Origin: Rallus limicola
Taxonomy: Eukaryota > Chordata > Aves > Gruiformes > Rallidae
Reading direction: 5' to 3'
DNA: 64,000 nucleotides
NCBI GenBank assembly: GCA_022605955.1
Contig: JAKCOZ010000003.1
Location: 12,905,331 to 12,969,330 of the forward strand
Numbering within the stretch: position 1 is the stretch's first letter; each line of letters begins with the position of its first letter. The notes under the pieces are model-generated. The model was not told where the DNA came from, made no database searches, and was given only the letters and a program-made list of their open reading frames with translations. Shown piece after piece: positions 47,681 through 60,595 of the stretch. Position numbers and translations under genes: made by a program.

Positions 47681-49770
47681 AGAATTGGGTGTTGTACTGG
47701 ACACTTAGTTTCCATACCTTCCTTCCATTTATCTGCTGATGAAAGCATTTGCTGTATTATAATACTTTCTTAGACTCTCTGGTGGTTTTATTTAAAGACT
47801 TTGCAAAGTCTGTGCTGTCATAAACGAGACGGAGGTTAGAGGTCAGGGAGCGAAAGCCAGTGAATCTCTGGAGAACCAAAAGAAGCATCTGGGTACGGGA
47901 AGGGCCTTGCGCCTACATTCAGGAAGGCTGTGTTCTTTATCAGTATTATTTCCAAGCATAGCAACAGGGTAAATGAATTGCTGCTAAGAACTATGAGCAT
48001 TTTGTGATACGTGTTCCAGGGATAACATAAGGAAAAATGTTACACTCAATTACTAATTCTAATTTTCAGTGCGTATTCAAAAGCATACCTCATTTCTTTG
48101 TCAGTACTGCCTTACCATTTGGTAAAATCTTCTGTTAAATGTGACAGTTTCATAAGGGTTCTTAAACACTTCTTTTTGAGAAATAAATTACTTCCCCTCC
48201 CCCCCTTAGACCCATGGAGTCTCTATAAACGCATTTGGGTAATAAATAAAACAAATAAAGGCTATACTGCAGGTGGTGTTTCAACCTGCTCTTGTGGTGG
48301 TGGTGTTTTTTTTTGTTACAATCAGATCTCAAAATGTAGTGAAAGGAGAGCATTTAATACAGAGGTGTGAAAGAGGACTGATTTTTATGCTGCTTTATGA
48401 AACAACTTCTGTTTTTCTGCACATCACACTCAATAAAAGAAGTAGGAGGCTAAAAATAATGCCATCTATTTTATAATGGCTTTAAAGCCAAAATGACCTT
48501 TTTCATTTTTAAGGAATAAATTTTTGTCTTTGCTTACTGGGTAGATAATTCATGGATCCAGTGGATCTTTGTACGGTTAGGTCCAACAGTTGTTGTATGT
48601 GACTTTGTAAGAAATTTGAGTGCTTAAACCGAATGTTCCTGCACTAATAAATGGCTCCAGTCTGAACATTAGTCTTACACAAACTGACAGTAACATTTTT
48701 TGCACTTCAAGAAGTCTGGAAGCTAGAGATTCTCATGTTTTCTCTGTCTGCATCAACATTTGCCAAGTTACTGGTGTTTTTTAATGTTAGGTGTGCTGTT
48801 TTTCTTTGGTGGATGCATCTCGATCATGACTACTGAAGAGGATACACGTTAACAGTGCAAATACATTATCAGCAAAGGCACAAGCCTTAAACCTGCTGTC
48901 ATTTGGGCACAGTTTTGTTTTGAGTGAGGAGGAGAGAAATTTGGAAACCCGTCCTTTGAGAGTTTCATTCTACATTCATCGCACATTTTGCTTTTCTTTG
49001 TAAGATTCCGAGCTGGGGCTGTGGTTTGATTCAGTTTCATCAGATGATTCCCTGTCACAGTTCTGTTTTACAGAACAGTTAACTAGTTCATTTCTAGTAC
49101 TTGATGAGCTAGCAATGAGAAGTAGAGAGCCCATGGCTCTGCATGGCATGGCAGATTCAGTCTGGGGAACCAAAATTCGCTGCACAAATGTGTTCCAGCA
49201 GAGGCAATTTAGAGGATTGCATACACACTGTATAAACTAATTAATTTTTCCCTACCTTTTTCTGAGCTCAGTATTGATACGCAGAAACTATACAAGAATA
49301 TACATCTAGATAGAAATGTTGGGGGTGCCAGCAGAGAGAGTCTTGTTCCTACTGGCAGTCTGCAGTAATGAGGGAAAATTGATGTAAAGTGGCAGTTATA
49401 ATGTAATTTATTTGAGAGCATTTATTGTTGAGAGATTTATAATTTGAAATCCAGGGACATCTTCTGAGACATATTTTATGTATCGAGTAGGCTGGTACTT
49501 GCAGTCTTCTGTAAGGCATTGGTAGCTCACCTGTGAGGACCACAGGAATGGACCTTCAGTGGACCTCTAAGAATGTGATAGCCTCAAGCCTTGATCCCAA
49601 AGCATGTACATTTCACTTCATATAGGAATTAATAAAGCACTGAATCAGTGCATGTACAGACAAGCTTCCACTTAATTAACATAACCAAAGTGTGTAGGAA
49701 ATTAAGACTGAAAAATGCAGAAATTCCATTGTTTTAAAGCTTTCGTAAGATCTGGTTTTGCTTTTACTAT

Positions 49771-49833
49771 GGAGTTGGACTCAATGATCCTTACAAGTCC
49801 CCTTCAACTCAGTATATTCTACGATTGTGTAAT
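49771..49833 (+). mobile_element. CR1 3'-tail fragment
   Basis: GGAGTTGGACTCAATGATCC, then CCCCTTCAACTCAGTATATT and CTACGATTGTG, the plus-strand end of a CR1 with octamer-like tail. Only about 60 bases remain. Confidence 0.85.
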
Positions 49834-50776
49834 TCTTTACCAAACTGTTAAACAAAACCAGTTTTATGTATAGAAAGAAGAGCATTTTGGTTTAATACTA
49901 AGGAAAGCATGTAAATGGCACTGGTGAATACTTCAGCTACTAATCCCAACAGCTATTTTTCCCTACTTGCAAAAGAGAAAATGAATGAATGTTTCTGTTC
50001 ACTTTAAAAGTTTTATATTAAAAACATTCACGGAGAAGTAATGACAGGCTTTAGATCAGAAACTAACAATTAATCATGAATTTGAGCAGCTGTGAACAGA
50101 AATACTGAATTCTTCAGGAAGGGGTAAGAGTAAAGTTCGGCTCTGGTGTCTACATCTGTGGTAAGATGTTTTCACCAAGCTCACAGCCGTGTCCTCAGTG
50201 GCGGCGAAAAGAGATTGGAAGTCTGTGATGCAAGCTATTACTGTCCCGGATGTGTGTTTAAGCTAACCTTTCTTTGCCACAAGCAGCTGGTATTACAATC
50301 TATTGAAAGAGATTTAAATCAGGGTGGATTTTGATGGTGATGGGGTTGTTGTGACCGGTTACATAATGCACTGCTGGAGAAGAGGATAACAGTATCATAG
50401 TGAGGCGAACAGAAAGTGTCCATGGTTTTGTTTTGGTTGCAAGAATGTCATCTAGCTAGTTTGAAATGCAGATTTATGGTGTTTATTTTCACCACTTGAG
50501 GCCTTGCCTTCTCCAGGATCAAATTTGCATTCCCTCCTTCATACTTTCTGGTAATAAGCCTGAAAATGTCAAGTTATGAAAACGTTTCCCAGTTGTGGAT
50601 ATTCCTTCATAGCTGATCAGTGATGTTCATCACCTACTTAAAAGTACCATTTGATACCAGTGCAAAGTAAAGGATCTGGACATTTAAATTCTACAGTAGT
50701 CAACAGCTGTAAAAAAAACAGTGCACTCAGTCTCTGATGCCTTGGCCCAGGGAATGAGCTAAAGAATAGACCCAGG

Positions 50777-50825
50777 TTTCACGGCATCTCAGAATAGTTG
50801 AGGCTGAAAAGGTGACTGTCTGTTT
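50777..50825 (-). mobile_element. Short CR1 tail remnant
   Basis: TTTCACGGCATCTCAGAATAG then TTGAGGCTGAAAAGG resembles the reverse complement of a CR1 3' end. It is short and diverged, so the call is moderate. Confidence 0.55.
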
Positions 50826-53800
50826 TTAGTCATTTGCAACATTGAAATATAAATGTGATTGCTAGTTCTTTTCTAGATATCGAAGTTCTGTACCCAAATA
50901 ATATTACTTCCTGGCATAAAATGACAGTGTCACAGGCAGGATGTACCAGAAAATTTAATGATACTGAAGAACAAGTTGCTAAAGGTACCGAAGACCTAAT
51001 GTGTTATGATTTATATTCAACTAGGATTTAAGTACTTTAATGAAAGCAGAACAAGTGGGGAGGTGGACTTGTGTTTTGGCGGTCTGAGTTTGTTTGAGAG
51101 GTTTTTGCTGTTAAGTGAAAGATTTTAAAGATTTTTTAGGGGAGAGTCCCAGTAAATATTACGTATAAAAATAGTTTGCATACTTTCTCAGCTGTGTTAA
51201 CCATTGGTTTTCTATTGGAGAAGCGAAGAATAAAGCAAACCAAGTGGAAACAAACAGGAGTCAAAGCAATGCCTGTTCTGGGAGCCTGCTCAGAACTGAT
51301 GGCAAGGAGTAAGGGAATGAAGGGAAGTATTTACTTTCAACTATTGATTTAGAGGTTGTGTGATTGAACTGAAGTCCTGGCAGTTGTAGCATAGATACAA
51401 AGGAAGCACACTGTGGCTAATATTGCAAGACAAAATTAAAACTATGGGGTTGGTTTATTTTGCTCCTTGTGGAAGAGGAGAGTAAGGGAAATGCATATTG
51501 GCAGTGGCAATGGAGAAGTCCACTATGGCCACCAAGTCCTCCATGATCACAGGTACTGGGAATTATTGGTGCGAAAGAGTAGACAAAGCATATCTTTTAT
51601 GTATAGCCATGCATTTAATGCCAGAAAACTTAACTATCATGCTATAAAACATGTATGTGCAAAATTTAAACTGCAGGAGAGATGAGGTGTTATTAGTGTC
51701 CCAGGCATAAAGAGCAGCCAGTAAAATTATTTGATGACATATTTTGTGTTTATAAAACATCTGCATTTCAGTGTCGATACTGAAAAAAGAATATGATAAC
51801 CAGACACCTGAGAATTAAATGCCCTGGGAATCACTGCTGTTATATTTCTGCATCTGTCCTGCAGCAGTGGCAGTCTGTAGTGATGCAGAAGTTTCTTTAG
51901 GAAAGAAAAGAGAGAAATAATTTTTGTGGGTTTTTTTGGGGTGGGCGGGAAGGGGGTAGGTTTCGTTTAGTTTCTCAGGCAACCAGAGGAAGATGCAAGA
52001 GTAATATGTATAAACAAAGTGCAAACTAGTGATCCAGCCCTTCTCAGCATTATGCTGAAAGAGAGGTGAGGGACTCTTGTCTGCAAAAAACAGACAGGGT
52101 GGTGTAGGTATTGATGTTGAGAAGAGCAGAGAACCAAAACTAGAAATACAGGAAAAACACTATTAACTCCTTTCAGAGCCATTGCAAGATCAGTCACAAA
52201 TCTTCCTGTCATCTGAGCTCTCTGAAGCCTCTGCTGTGGCTTTCTTCACATCCTATTCAAAATGTATGTCCTTTGTACGCTGACAGCCAGGTTGCTACCT
52301 TGTCCTTGTAATTGTTCCCTGTTCCTCTCATGCCAGATTGCCATCTGGTCTCAACCTTCCAGCTCGTTGTATTTTTGCCACGTGTATCTTAAACTTCCTT
52401 TTAACTTTCCCCAGCCCCCACGTCTAATTTAAGTCTCTCTGATGCATTGGAAGTTCCCCAGGGCTGCTGGTCTCAGTGCTTTTCCTTCTGCATTCAAGCC
52501 AGAAGCGCTTCTCTTGTACCCTAGGTCCTATGCCTACAGCTAAGGGTTTGGGTTTTTTTCATGAAACGACATTCCTTTTGCCAGAATGGTTGTAAGACCA
52601 TGTAGATTTATCTCTTTTTAAACTTTAACTTTTGGTAAAACATTAAATTGTAATGGCCAGATCATTTTATTGGCAGTGCCTCTTGAATTAGTGAGCTTGG
52701 CACTGTTGCCTTGCTGTGGTTTGGTATGTGTTTCTGAGGCCGGGGAATAAAATACGGTACCTGCTTTGCATTCACTTGATGGGAAGGAACGACCTAAAAT
52801 ACGCTTTGTTTCCTATGAAAAGATGGGTGGAGCATTACTGTTTGAGTGTGCATGAACACCTGGTGGATACAGAGAAACTTGAAGTAGCTCTGAAATGGGC
52901 AACAGCTGAAATGCACAGGCTGCGTATTTAATACTGCAGCACCTGTTGTTGCATTCCAGCAAGGATAACAAATGGTGGCAAAGGAGTGAAATACCAAATT
53001 AGGTTCATGACCCTACTCTGAGTGACTGTCATATTCTCTGTTTAATATCCAGGATAATGTAAAATATGCTCCTCTAAGAGCAGTCATCAGAAGTTGTTTT
53101 TGTTTTTTTCTTATTAAAGCTGCACTGTTAATTTAAACCCATGCAGGAACTCTAGGAAAAAGGGCTTTTTTAAACTTCTAAATCAGCTGCAGTATATGTA
53201 TCATGTGATGCTCAGAGTGGCTGTGGGAAGCACAGGCATGTAAAACCAGAATAACTTGTTGGCTCAGACTGCTCTCTTGGGACTGCAAAACTCTGCACTT
53301 ACGTTCTGGTTGGAAATAGCATCTTTACTTGCCACACTACCCAGCGTTAACCTCCAGGTACTTTTTTTGGCAACTCTTCTTGCCTCTTGATCAAAAAAAG
53401 TATTTTGTTTTCTGGGTTTTTTTCATGGTTTGGTTTTGATTTTGGAGCTATAAAGTGGGTTGTTTTTTGTTGGTGGTCAAATTCTGAACATTTAAATACA
53501 CTAAGGCTAGAACAAAATAGGAAACTCAAGAGGCAATATCACATGTGTTTTGCAAGTCTATTGACAATGATTTTTAAAGCACTTCAGAGAATTAAAAAAG
53601 GTGTTCCCAATAGTGTTTGCAAGGTTTTCCTTTCTTGCTACATTGTTCCTGCTGCTGAATGTATGCTCACTTTCAGTGTATGAGTCTGCATTAGGCATAC
53701 TGTGTATTGCACAAAGTGCTTAATTAGGCAGATTGTTTTCCAAAATTACTTGATAAACTGTTGTTCCAGAGTGACTTCCAAATCCAGTAAGCCTGCTTGT

Positions 53801-56800
53801 GCAGTATGTGCAGTGCATTAGGCTTGGCTTCAGATTGGAGTTGTTTTTTTTTAAGGTTTTAACAGTGTTAAAATCAGTATATGTTGCTTGAGTGAACTTT
53901 CTCATAGTATGCTCAGTTTGTAAAGTTTATGGTGAGGGAGAATTTAGTACAGTTTACTGAACCTAAGAGAATTGCAAGTAAGGGTTACTTACCTTTATGA
54001 ACGGATGCTTTGTATGCATTAAAAATTTTAGTTTGAACTGTTTTCTAGTCAAAAATTGATATTCATATATAAATTTCCCTTTTTAAAAACAAGGTGCCAA
54101 ATATTTGCTCTTCAAATAAGGACCTTGTGTTTTTGAATCAAAAAAAAAAGCAGAGATGTATATGGAAGAAGTAAGTCCTGTATAGGGCCCTTGTTTGTTG
54201 GGATTTTTTTTCTCCTTCTGCACTTAGCCGTTTGCCCTCTGGGTTTTCCACTGCCTGATGGTGCTTGCCCAAGCTAGCTGTCCTGTTCCAGTCGTTTTTG
54301 CAGAAAACTCTATGGCTGCCCTAATCTAATCCCTGCCACCAGCCAGTTTAGAAGTTGCAGTCGTGGTGTCTGGGGTTCAAGAGTGGATGCTGTCAGAGAG
54401 CTGTCTGGTCTTGCACCTCTGGTAGAAGCTTCAGTTTTCATCAGCTTTTGAAAAGCCAACCTGTGAGCAAATGCTTGTGATGCCTGTGAATGCAGAGCCC
54501 AGCCAGTATGCTGAAGTGGCCGTCTGGTGACTGCTGCATTTTTGGAATGATTGCTACATTGCAAGGATGTTATCTGTGCTTTAAAAAAGTTTTAATTTAA
54601 CACACCTTTTACCCAGGAAACTATGAAGTACTTAGATAAGAATCGAAACACTGACTCTTCTGTTTTAAAAAAAAACAACCAACAACCACCACCAAAAAAC
54701 ATTCGTTGAAACTGTGACTCAGATGGTTGTTAAGAAGCTATAAATCATGGTGGCAGCAAGAAAAATCAGCTTACTGTATATTCATATCTGGAGAATTCAT
54801 AGTCTGTGTCCTATTCATTTTTTAATCTTATCGTCAGGTAATAAGTACATTGTGAAAACTGTTACAGCACTGGTAACAGGTTTATTACTCTGTCTCTGCC
54901 TGCTCTGTACCTCAGGACTTGTTGGTTCACTGATGCTACCTCTTTCAGTTAGTTTATCACTGTTGGAACTTTACCTTACTGAACTCATGTGTTTATAGAT
55001 GAAGGCATATATTTATAGGCCTCAATGTTTTATTTTTTTTAATGTTTCTGTCCTCTATCATTACTGAAAACAAGGGGTAACCCTGTAAAGACTCAGAAAG
55101 CAGAAGGCACAAGAAAAAGTAAAAATAGAGCAGATTTTTTTTATCCCTTGATATGTATGTGATCTCATGATTTCAGAGGTGCATGACTCATGCTCACACA
55201 CACTCAGATCCCATTTGATTTCAGGTTGCCTCCCTCCAGTGAAACGATGCTCTTGCACTCTGTGAGTCTGACTACACTCCGTTCATACGGCATGCATGGG
55301 CTTTTAGCTGTAGCCCTCACCCGCTGTAGAGAGACAAAACACAGGACACAGGATGCTTGGCAGGAAATCAGTTGCTACAGTTCTCAAAGCTCTGTGATAC
55401 TGTCTTTTAAATGCACCCAGGAGATACTCTCTCTTTCCTTCTGATCCCATGTGAGTGTTCTTTGTGCCATGCCCAAAAACCCACCTCAGTTTTGGACCTC
55501 GTACTCACCAGGTACCCATGCAGTACACAGTGTGCCAGTCACTGCAGTGAGAACTTGGTCCTGTGCAGCTGTTACTGTGATTAATGGCTTCACAGTCGCA
55601 TTTTCTCTTCCGCTGGGACTGTTGTGTCAACATACCGATGTGTGTGCTAGAAATGCAACTCATGTCAGAAAGCTCAACTCTGGACTTGCCTATGGAATTT
55701 AATGTGGCTTCCTGGAAGTTCTTACTAGATGTCTTTTTTTCAGGTCCTTCTTTATTACAAGCACCTTAAAAATACTCAGTGACTCAAGTATTCATTTTCA
55801 ATGTATATGATTTTGAATACACTCAACTGTAAGTGATACTGAATCTACCATTGACTTAATCTATGGAAAAAACATTCTGTCTTGATTTAAGGCAGTGAAA
55901 GAATCTGATTCAACTGTTGGTTTGTCGGGATTGATTTTTCAGTTACTTTATTTAAACAACAACAAAAAAAAGAGTTTAGAAATAGGGGTGTTTGGTAATA
56001 GGCATTTGCAGCAGTACAGAGGGAGGTGTACTGGCTTACATGTAAGGGAAAAGTCAGCACTGCAGCTGTAAGTAGTAGCTGCATTGTACTTTTATACCAG
56101 TCTCCTGAGAGGTTATTAACCCACAATTCTAAATTTTCACTGAGTGTTTATATTTCCACCAGAGTTCCAAGGAAAACTTCTGTAAGGTAAAATGTTTTGG
56201 GTAAAACATATCCAGAATGCGACATGTCCAATATTTAACACAAAATGCTGATGTTAAACATGCTTTTTTTTTGTTTGCAAAAATCACGAAGTTGCCCAAT
56301 TAATACGCTCCCAACTTTCACAGGAGGCAGTCTCTTGCAACTTGTTTACTTATCTAAATCATCAGTTGGAAGACTTCGTGGATGTCCCCATTATTTCTAA
56401 GATCCTGTCAGTTTTAAAGTACTGGAGGCAGGGTTTCTTCTGAGAGCCTTTGCCCTTGCACTGCCCTCCCCTGTGGAGGGGCAGCTCTACAGAGCGTAAT
56501 CTTCTTTATTGGTACAGACTGTACATAAAATGACATCCTGTTGATTTGAAAGGGTTGAATTTTTTTTTTTTTTTTTTGATGATACGCTTCTTAAAAGGGA
56601 AGTGTAAAGCTGAAAAGAAATAAGAGCTGTAAAGAGCAGTCGTGAGGAAAAACTATCAGTGAGACATTTAAAATTAGTGTGGTTACCTGCCCAAGTTCTG
56701 GGCCTACTGCTGGCCACCATAGAAATGGCATTATTTCAGCTTAAAGTGCAAGGCTAGGGCCTGCCAGGAGGTAAGTGTGGTCAGGGATCTGTACCTCCCG

Positions 56801-58896
56801 GACAGCTGCTGTGATGGCTCTTAAAAAGTGACTCGTCTACACACAGTCAACCTTAAGAAAATGAGGCTGCTTTAAGTACTTGAATAAATGTGGACTTGCA
56901 GGCATATTTTTAGGTCTGAAATTTCACTGGGAAGTTTGAAAGGGGGTGCTCACTGACATCTCGTTGGGAGTGGGGGTGGTGACAAGTACAGCTGGCGGCC
57001 ACCCCTCACCAATGTGACCCGTGAATCAGGTTCCTCAGATACACCGCAGAGTATCGGCATTTGTAGATACCGGGTTAATGTTTTAACCTCTTCTTGACAT
57101 GTCCCCTGCCCTTTTGAGTCACAGGATCTTTTTTCTCCCTCCCCTTCTGCTAATTGTTCCAGTGACAGTTAGCAATAACGGCTATTGGGGTTGCAGTGCT
57201 TGCTCAGCAGTGCAATTTCCTTTCAGCTCTCTTTTCAAGGAAGTGAAACCACCACGATGTATTTTTTGCATTCTGAGGTGCCAGAACAAAATGAAGCACG
57301 ACAAGGCAAGGAGGGAAAGGTAGCTGAGACGTGCTGCTGCTGCTATGGTGAGCGGGAGAAACCCACGTTCGCTCCCTGATAGCTTCTGACAGTGTTTCAA
57401 AGCACATGATAAAGTGTGCGCTGCATTTAGTGGAGTAAATAAGCCTCAGGCCAGCCTTTGCCTCGGGAATTTTGTCTTGTTTTTTGGCTGTCAACATTAG
57501 CATTTTCAATTCCATCTGATGAACAAGTAAGTAATAATTTTACTTTTTTTCTAAAGGAAGTATGAATGCTCAGTCCGAAGAGCTCTATAATCTTACGGTT
57601 TATTCTTAATTATTTAAGTAATTGACTGTGGAGTAGCTTTTAGGTCTTTCAGACATTGGTAAAGTGGAAAAAATTCTAATTATAAAATACAGAGAGTTCA
57701 CAAGTTCCTTTTTGGATTGGCTGAAATATGCAATGTATGTATTTAGCAATTAAATCAGAACCTTTGCAATAGCTGAGGGAAAATGAAGCAGACTTCTGGT
57801 GTATTGCAAACTAGATAGACAGTAGACTGTGCTGGGTAGTCCCAAAACTTGGACAGTCTTTAGAGAAATGCCATTAAAACTGTGAAGCTTTTAGAAAACT
57901 GTCATGTTTTCAGTTTCTTAGGTGGGTATTATGTTAGAACCATGCTTGGGTGTTTGTGTGACTTGCCGAAGGCAGGCTGTACAGATAGCTGTTCCATACA
58001 GCAAGCATAGCATTCTGTGTGGTATAGTAGCATTTCATGAGAACACCTACAACATCCTGGAAAATAACATTTTAAAATACATACATATTGCATAGGAGGG
58101 TTGGGGGGATGCTTTGCAAACTCATGGAATGTTCTTTGAAAGAGAGACTGCTATTAGGATGAACACCTCTCTCTATATCTCTGTGACATGTCAGAAAGAA
58201 GACATCGTGAGCGATTTGTAAATTGGAAGGCTTTAAGAAATAAAAGTTATGAATTGATGTTCCCATTTTGGGAAGAAAATTGTCGTTTGTCTGTAAATCT
58301 TTGTAAAGATGTGGCTGCTGAGTTTTAGTATTTGACCACCCTTTGAAATATTTTGGGGCTTTTTTTGAATAGTAACAGTTGCAGTTTTTAGCTATTAAAA
58401 CTCAAAAAAGAATGAAATATTTTTGGTTCAGGCTGACTGCTTAGTGTCTTTAATGCCTTCTTGTCTTTGTGCTTGAGAAATGTGTCTGTCTTGTGATCTT
58501 AAGTGCTTTGCTCAAGATAGTAGTGAACAATGGGCTCTTTGGGTTTTTTGAGTCTCCCCATGGAGTAAAGATTCTTAAAAATTTGCTCAAATGCTGAATG
58601 CTTCAAAGCAAAATACAGGTATCCTCTGAAAGACTTAAGAAACAAACAGGCTGGAAAGTTTCTGAGATGACAAAAAAGGAGCTTGTTACTAAGTTTCTGA
58701 AAGGTACCCTTGTAGAAAAAAGTAGGTATTTGTGTCTCATGTCCTGACAGGCAAGTTCCTTCTATTTGCTAGAACCCCAGAGGCACCCAGTGTCTGAACA
58801 CACCCAGCTGCCCAAACAGTTAAGAGTAAATCTTTTCCAAATTCAGGGACTTATGGTTTGGCATCTGCAGAGTTTATGTTTTGAGTAAAACAGGGA

Positions 58897-58920
58897 GGGG
58901 GGGGGGGGGGGGGGGGGGGG
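58897..58920 (+). repeat. G24 homopolymer
   Basis: Twenty-four consecutive G after GGGA and before AAG, about 1.1 kb upstream of TNFAIP8 exon 2, in the intron on the sense strand. It can form G-quadruplexes and its exact length is doubtful in any assembly. Confidence 0.95.
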
Positions 58921-60029
58921 AAGTTTCCAGGCCCCGTGTTTGCAAAGCAAACCTTCCATATGTGAATTAAATATAAACAGATGAAGCTTTCCTTCAGCCT
59001 GAGGAGACTCCAGGAAAGGAGCAGCATGAAGGAAGCCATCTCCCAAAGTGTTCAACCTGGAAATAAAAATTCACATGTCACTTAGTGGAAAAGGTGCTGC
59101 AAAGGAACTAGGCTATAAATAATTGTCACTGGCAATAGAACACAGGTAATGACATTTCACAAAACAAGTATCTGAAAGAATGTTTGGGGTTTCTGAAGTG
59201 TTTGAAAAAATCACAAACCAGTTATCAGGTCTACTAGTGCAAGCAAAGATAGTTTTGGAGGTGAAAGATCTGTTCTGTGATTTACTTTGTGGATCACAGA
59301 ACAATTTATTTGTATGTTTATGGTACCAAATGTTACAGTGATCCCATGGCTCTTCATTTTTGGCTATTTCTGTATTAAGTAGAATAAAAATAACATAAAG
59401 TGTTAATCTCTGCTTACTTTCCTTCTGAAAATGAGTGTCTTCGTATTGCACCCACAGAATCTTAGTATTCTTTGCTGACAAAGGATTTTTGTGTTTGTAT
59501 TGTTTTTTTTTAATATATGTGTTTATATAAATATGGGATCTGAATTCACTGATCGTGTAAAATGCTATGTAGGAATTTTTTTTACAACGGTTCACTGAAT
59601 TGCTATCTCCAAATGAGTAGCAGTGGTGATTGTAATGACATTAGGAAAGTTGTGGTTTCAGATTTCATTATGAATATGAGAACTGGATCAGACTCACAAC
59701 TTGTGATCAAACAGGGCAGGTTTATTTTCTCAGTTTGAAAGCCTATCAATCTGTATATATTGAGAGACCTTAAACCATTTTTTGAGCAATTTTTATCTCA
59801 TTTTGTGTTTTCTGAGAAGTAAAACAGTCTAAAAGAATGTAAACCTAAAGACAACAGAGTTTTAGGGATTGAAGAGATTTATTTTTTTCTGCAACTACAT
59901 AGGTTTGCGTTACTGTTGTGGCAGTTGGTAGGACTAACATGAATGGACAGACATTTAAATATTCCTCAACTTAGTGTCCATAGTGTCTGTTATGAAGTAT
60001 TGACTGTATCCCTTTTCTTCCTCCCGCAG

Positions 60030-60595
60030 TGGCTACAGATGTCTTCAACTCCAAAAGTCTGGCCATTCAGGCCCAGAAGAAGATCCTTGGAAAAATGGTG
60101 TCCAAATCAATAGCAACTACTTTGATTGATGATACAAGCAGTGATGTTTTAGATGAGCTCTACAGAGTGACAAAGGAATATACACAAAATAAAAAGGAAG
60201 CAGAGAAAATAATCAAAAACCTCATAAAAATAGTCCTCAAATTGGCAATTCTCTACAGGAACAACCAATTTAATCAGGATGAAATAGCGTTGATGGAGAA
60301 GTTCAAGAAGAAAGTTCATCAGCTGGCTAAGACCGTGGTTAGCTTCCATCAGGTGGATTATACCTTCGACAGGAATTTTTTGTCCAAACTGTTAAATGAC
60401 TGTAGAGAGCTACTTCATAAAATCATTCAGCGCCACCTAACTGCAAAGTCGCATGGACGTGTCAACAACGTGTTTGATCACTTCTCTGATTGTGAGTTTT
60501 TGGCTGCCTTGTACAATCCCTTTGGACCTTATAAACTCCATTTGCAGAAACTTTGTGATGGTGTCAACAAAATGCTAGATGAGGGGAACATATAA
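60030..60595 (+). CDS. TNFAIP8: TNFAIP8 second coding exon (TIPE2-homology domain)
   Basis: Encodes residues 11-198 and the stop TAA (60593-60595). The protein is TNF-alpha-induced protein 8, founder of the TIPE family. Members fold into one helical TIPE2-homology domain with a central hydrophobic cavity that binds phosphoinositides. TNFAIP8 is a cytosolic, NF-kB-induced inhibitor of apoptosis. What I see: [20 protein letters not shown] at the exon start; an alternative Met at residue 33; the basic, amphipathic [17 protein letters not shown] (residues 71-87); [15 protein letters not shown] (114-128); and the C-terminal signature [13 protein letters not shown] (152-164). Near identity with mammalian TNFAIP8 over the whole length separates it from TIPE1, TIPE2 and TIPE3. 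The domain is uninterrupted by introns, as in mammals, and the frame is intact. The first base pair of the exon is TG, so the preceding exon decides whether codon 11 is Val (G) or a start Met (A). Confidence 0.98.

Larger units (their letters stand above)
41428..60029 (+). other. TNFAIP8: TNFAIP8 intron 1 (18,602 bp)
   Basis: GT at 41428 and AG at 60028-60029, with a CCCTTTTCTTCCTCCCGCAG tract at the acceptor and a branch-point-like TTGAC about 26 bases upstream. The first 800 bases are still CpG-rich. Beyond that the intron is A/T-rich and has few recognisable repeats: old CR1 at 47.2-47.7, 49.8 and 50.8 kb, and a G24 tract. A (TG)n stretch lies near 44490-44525. I see no other conserved exon inside it. 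All ORFs are short and lack domains. Confidence 0.9.

Noticed and set aside
59113..59595. 160-codon minus-strand open frame next to exon 2
   Set aside because: Composition is that of translated A/T-rich intron (Lys/Asn/Ile/Tyr-rich), with no domain, no conserved motif and no promoter. Treated as chance.
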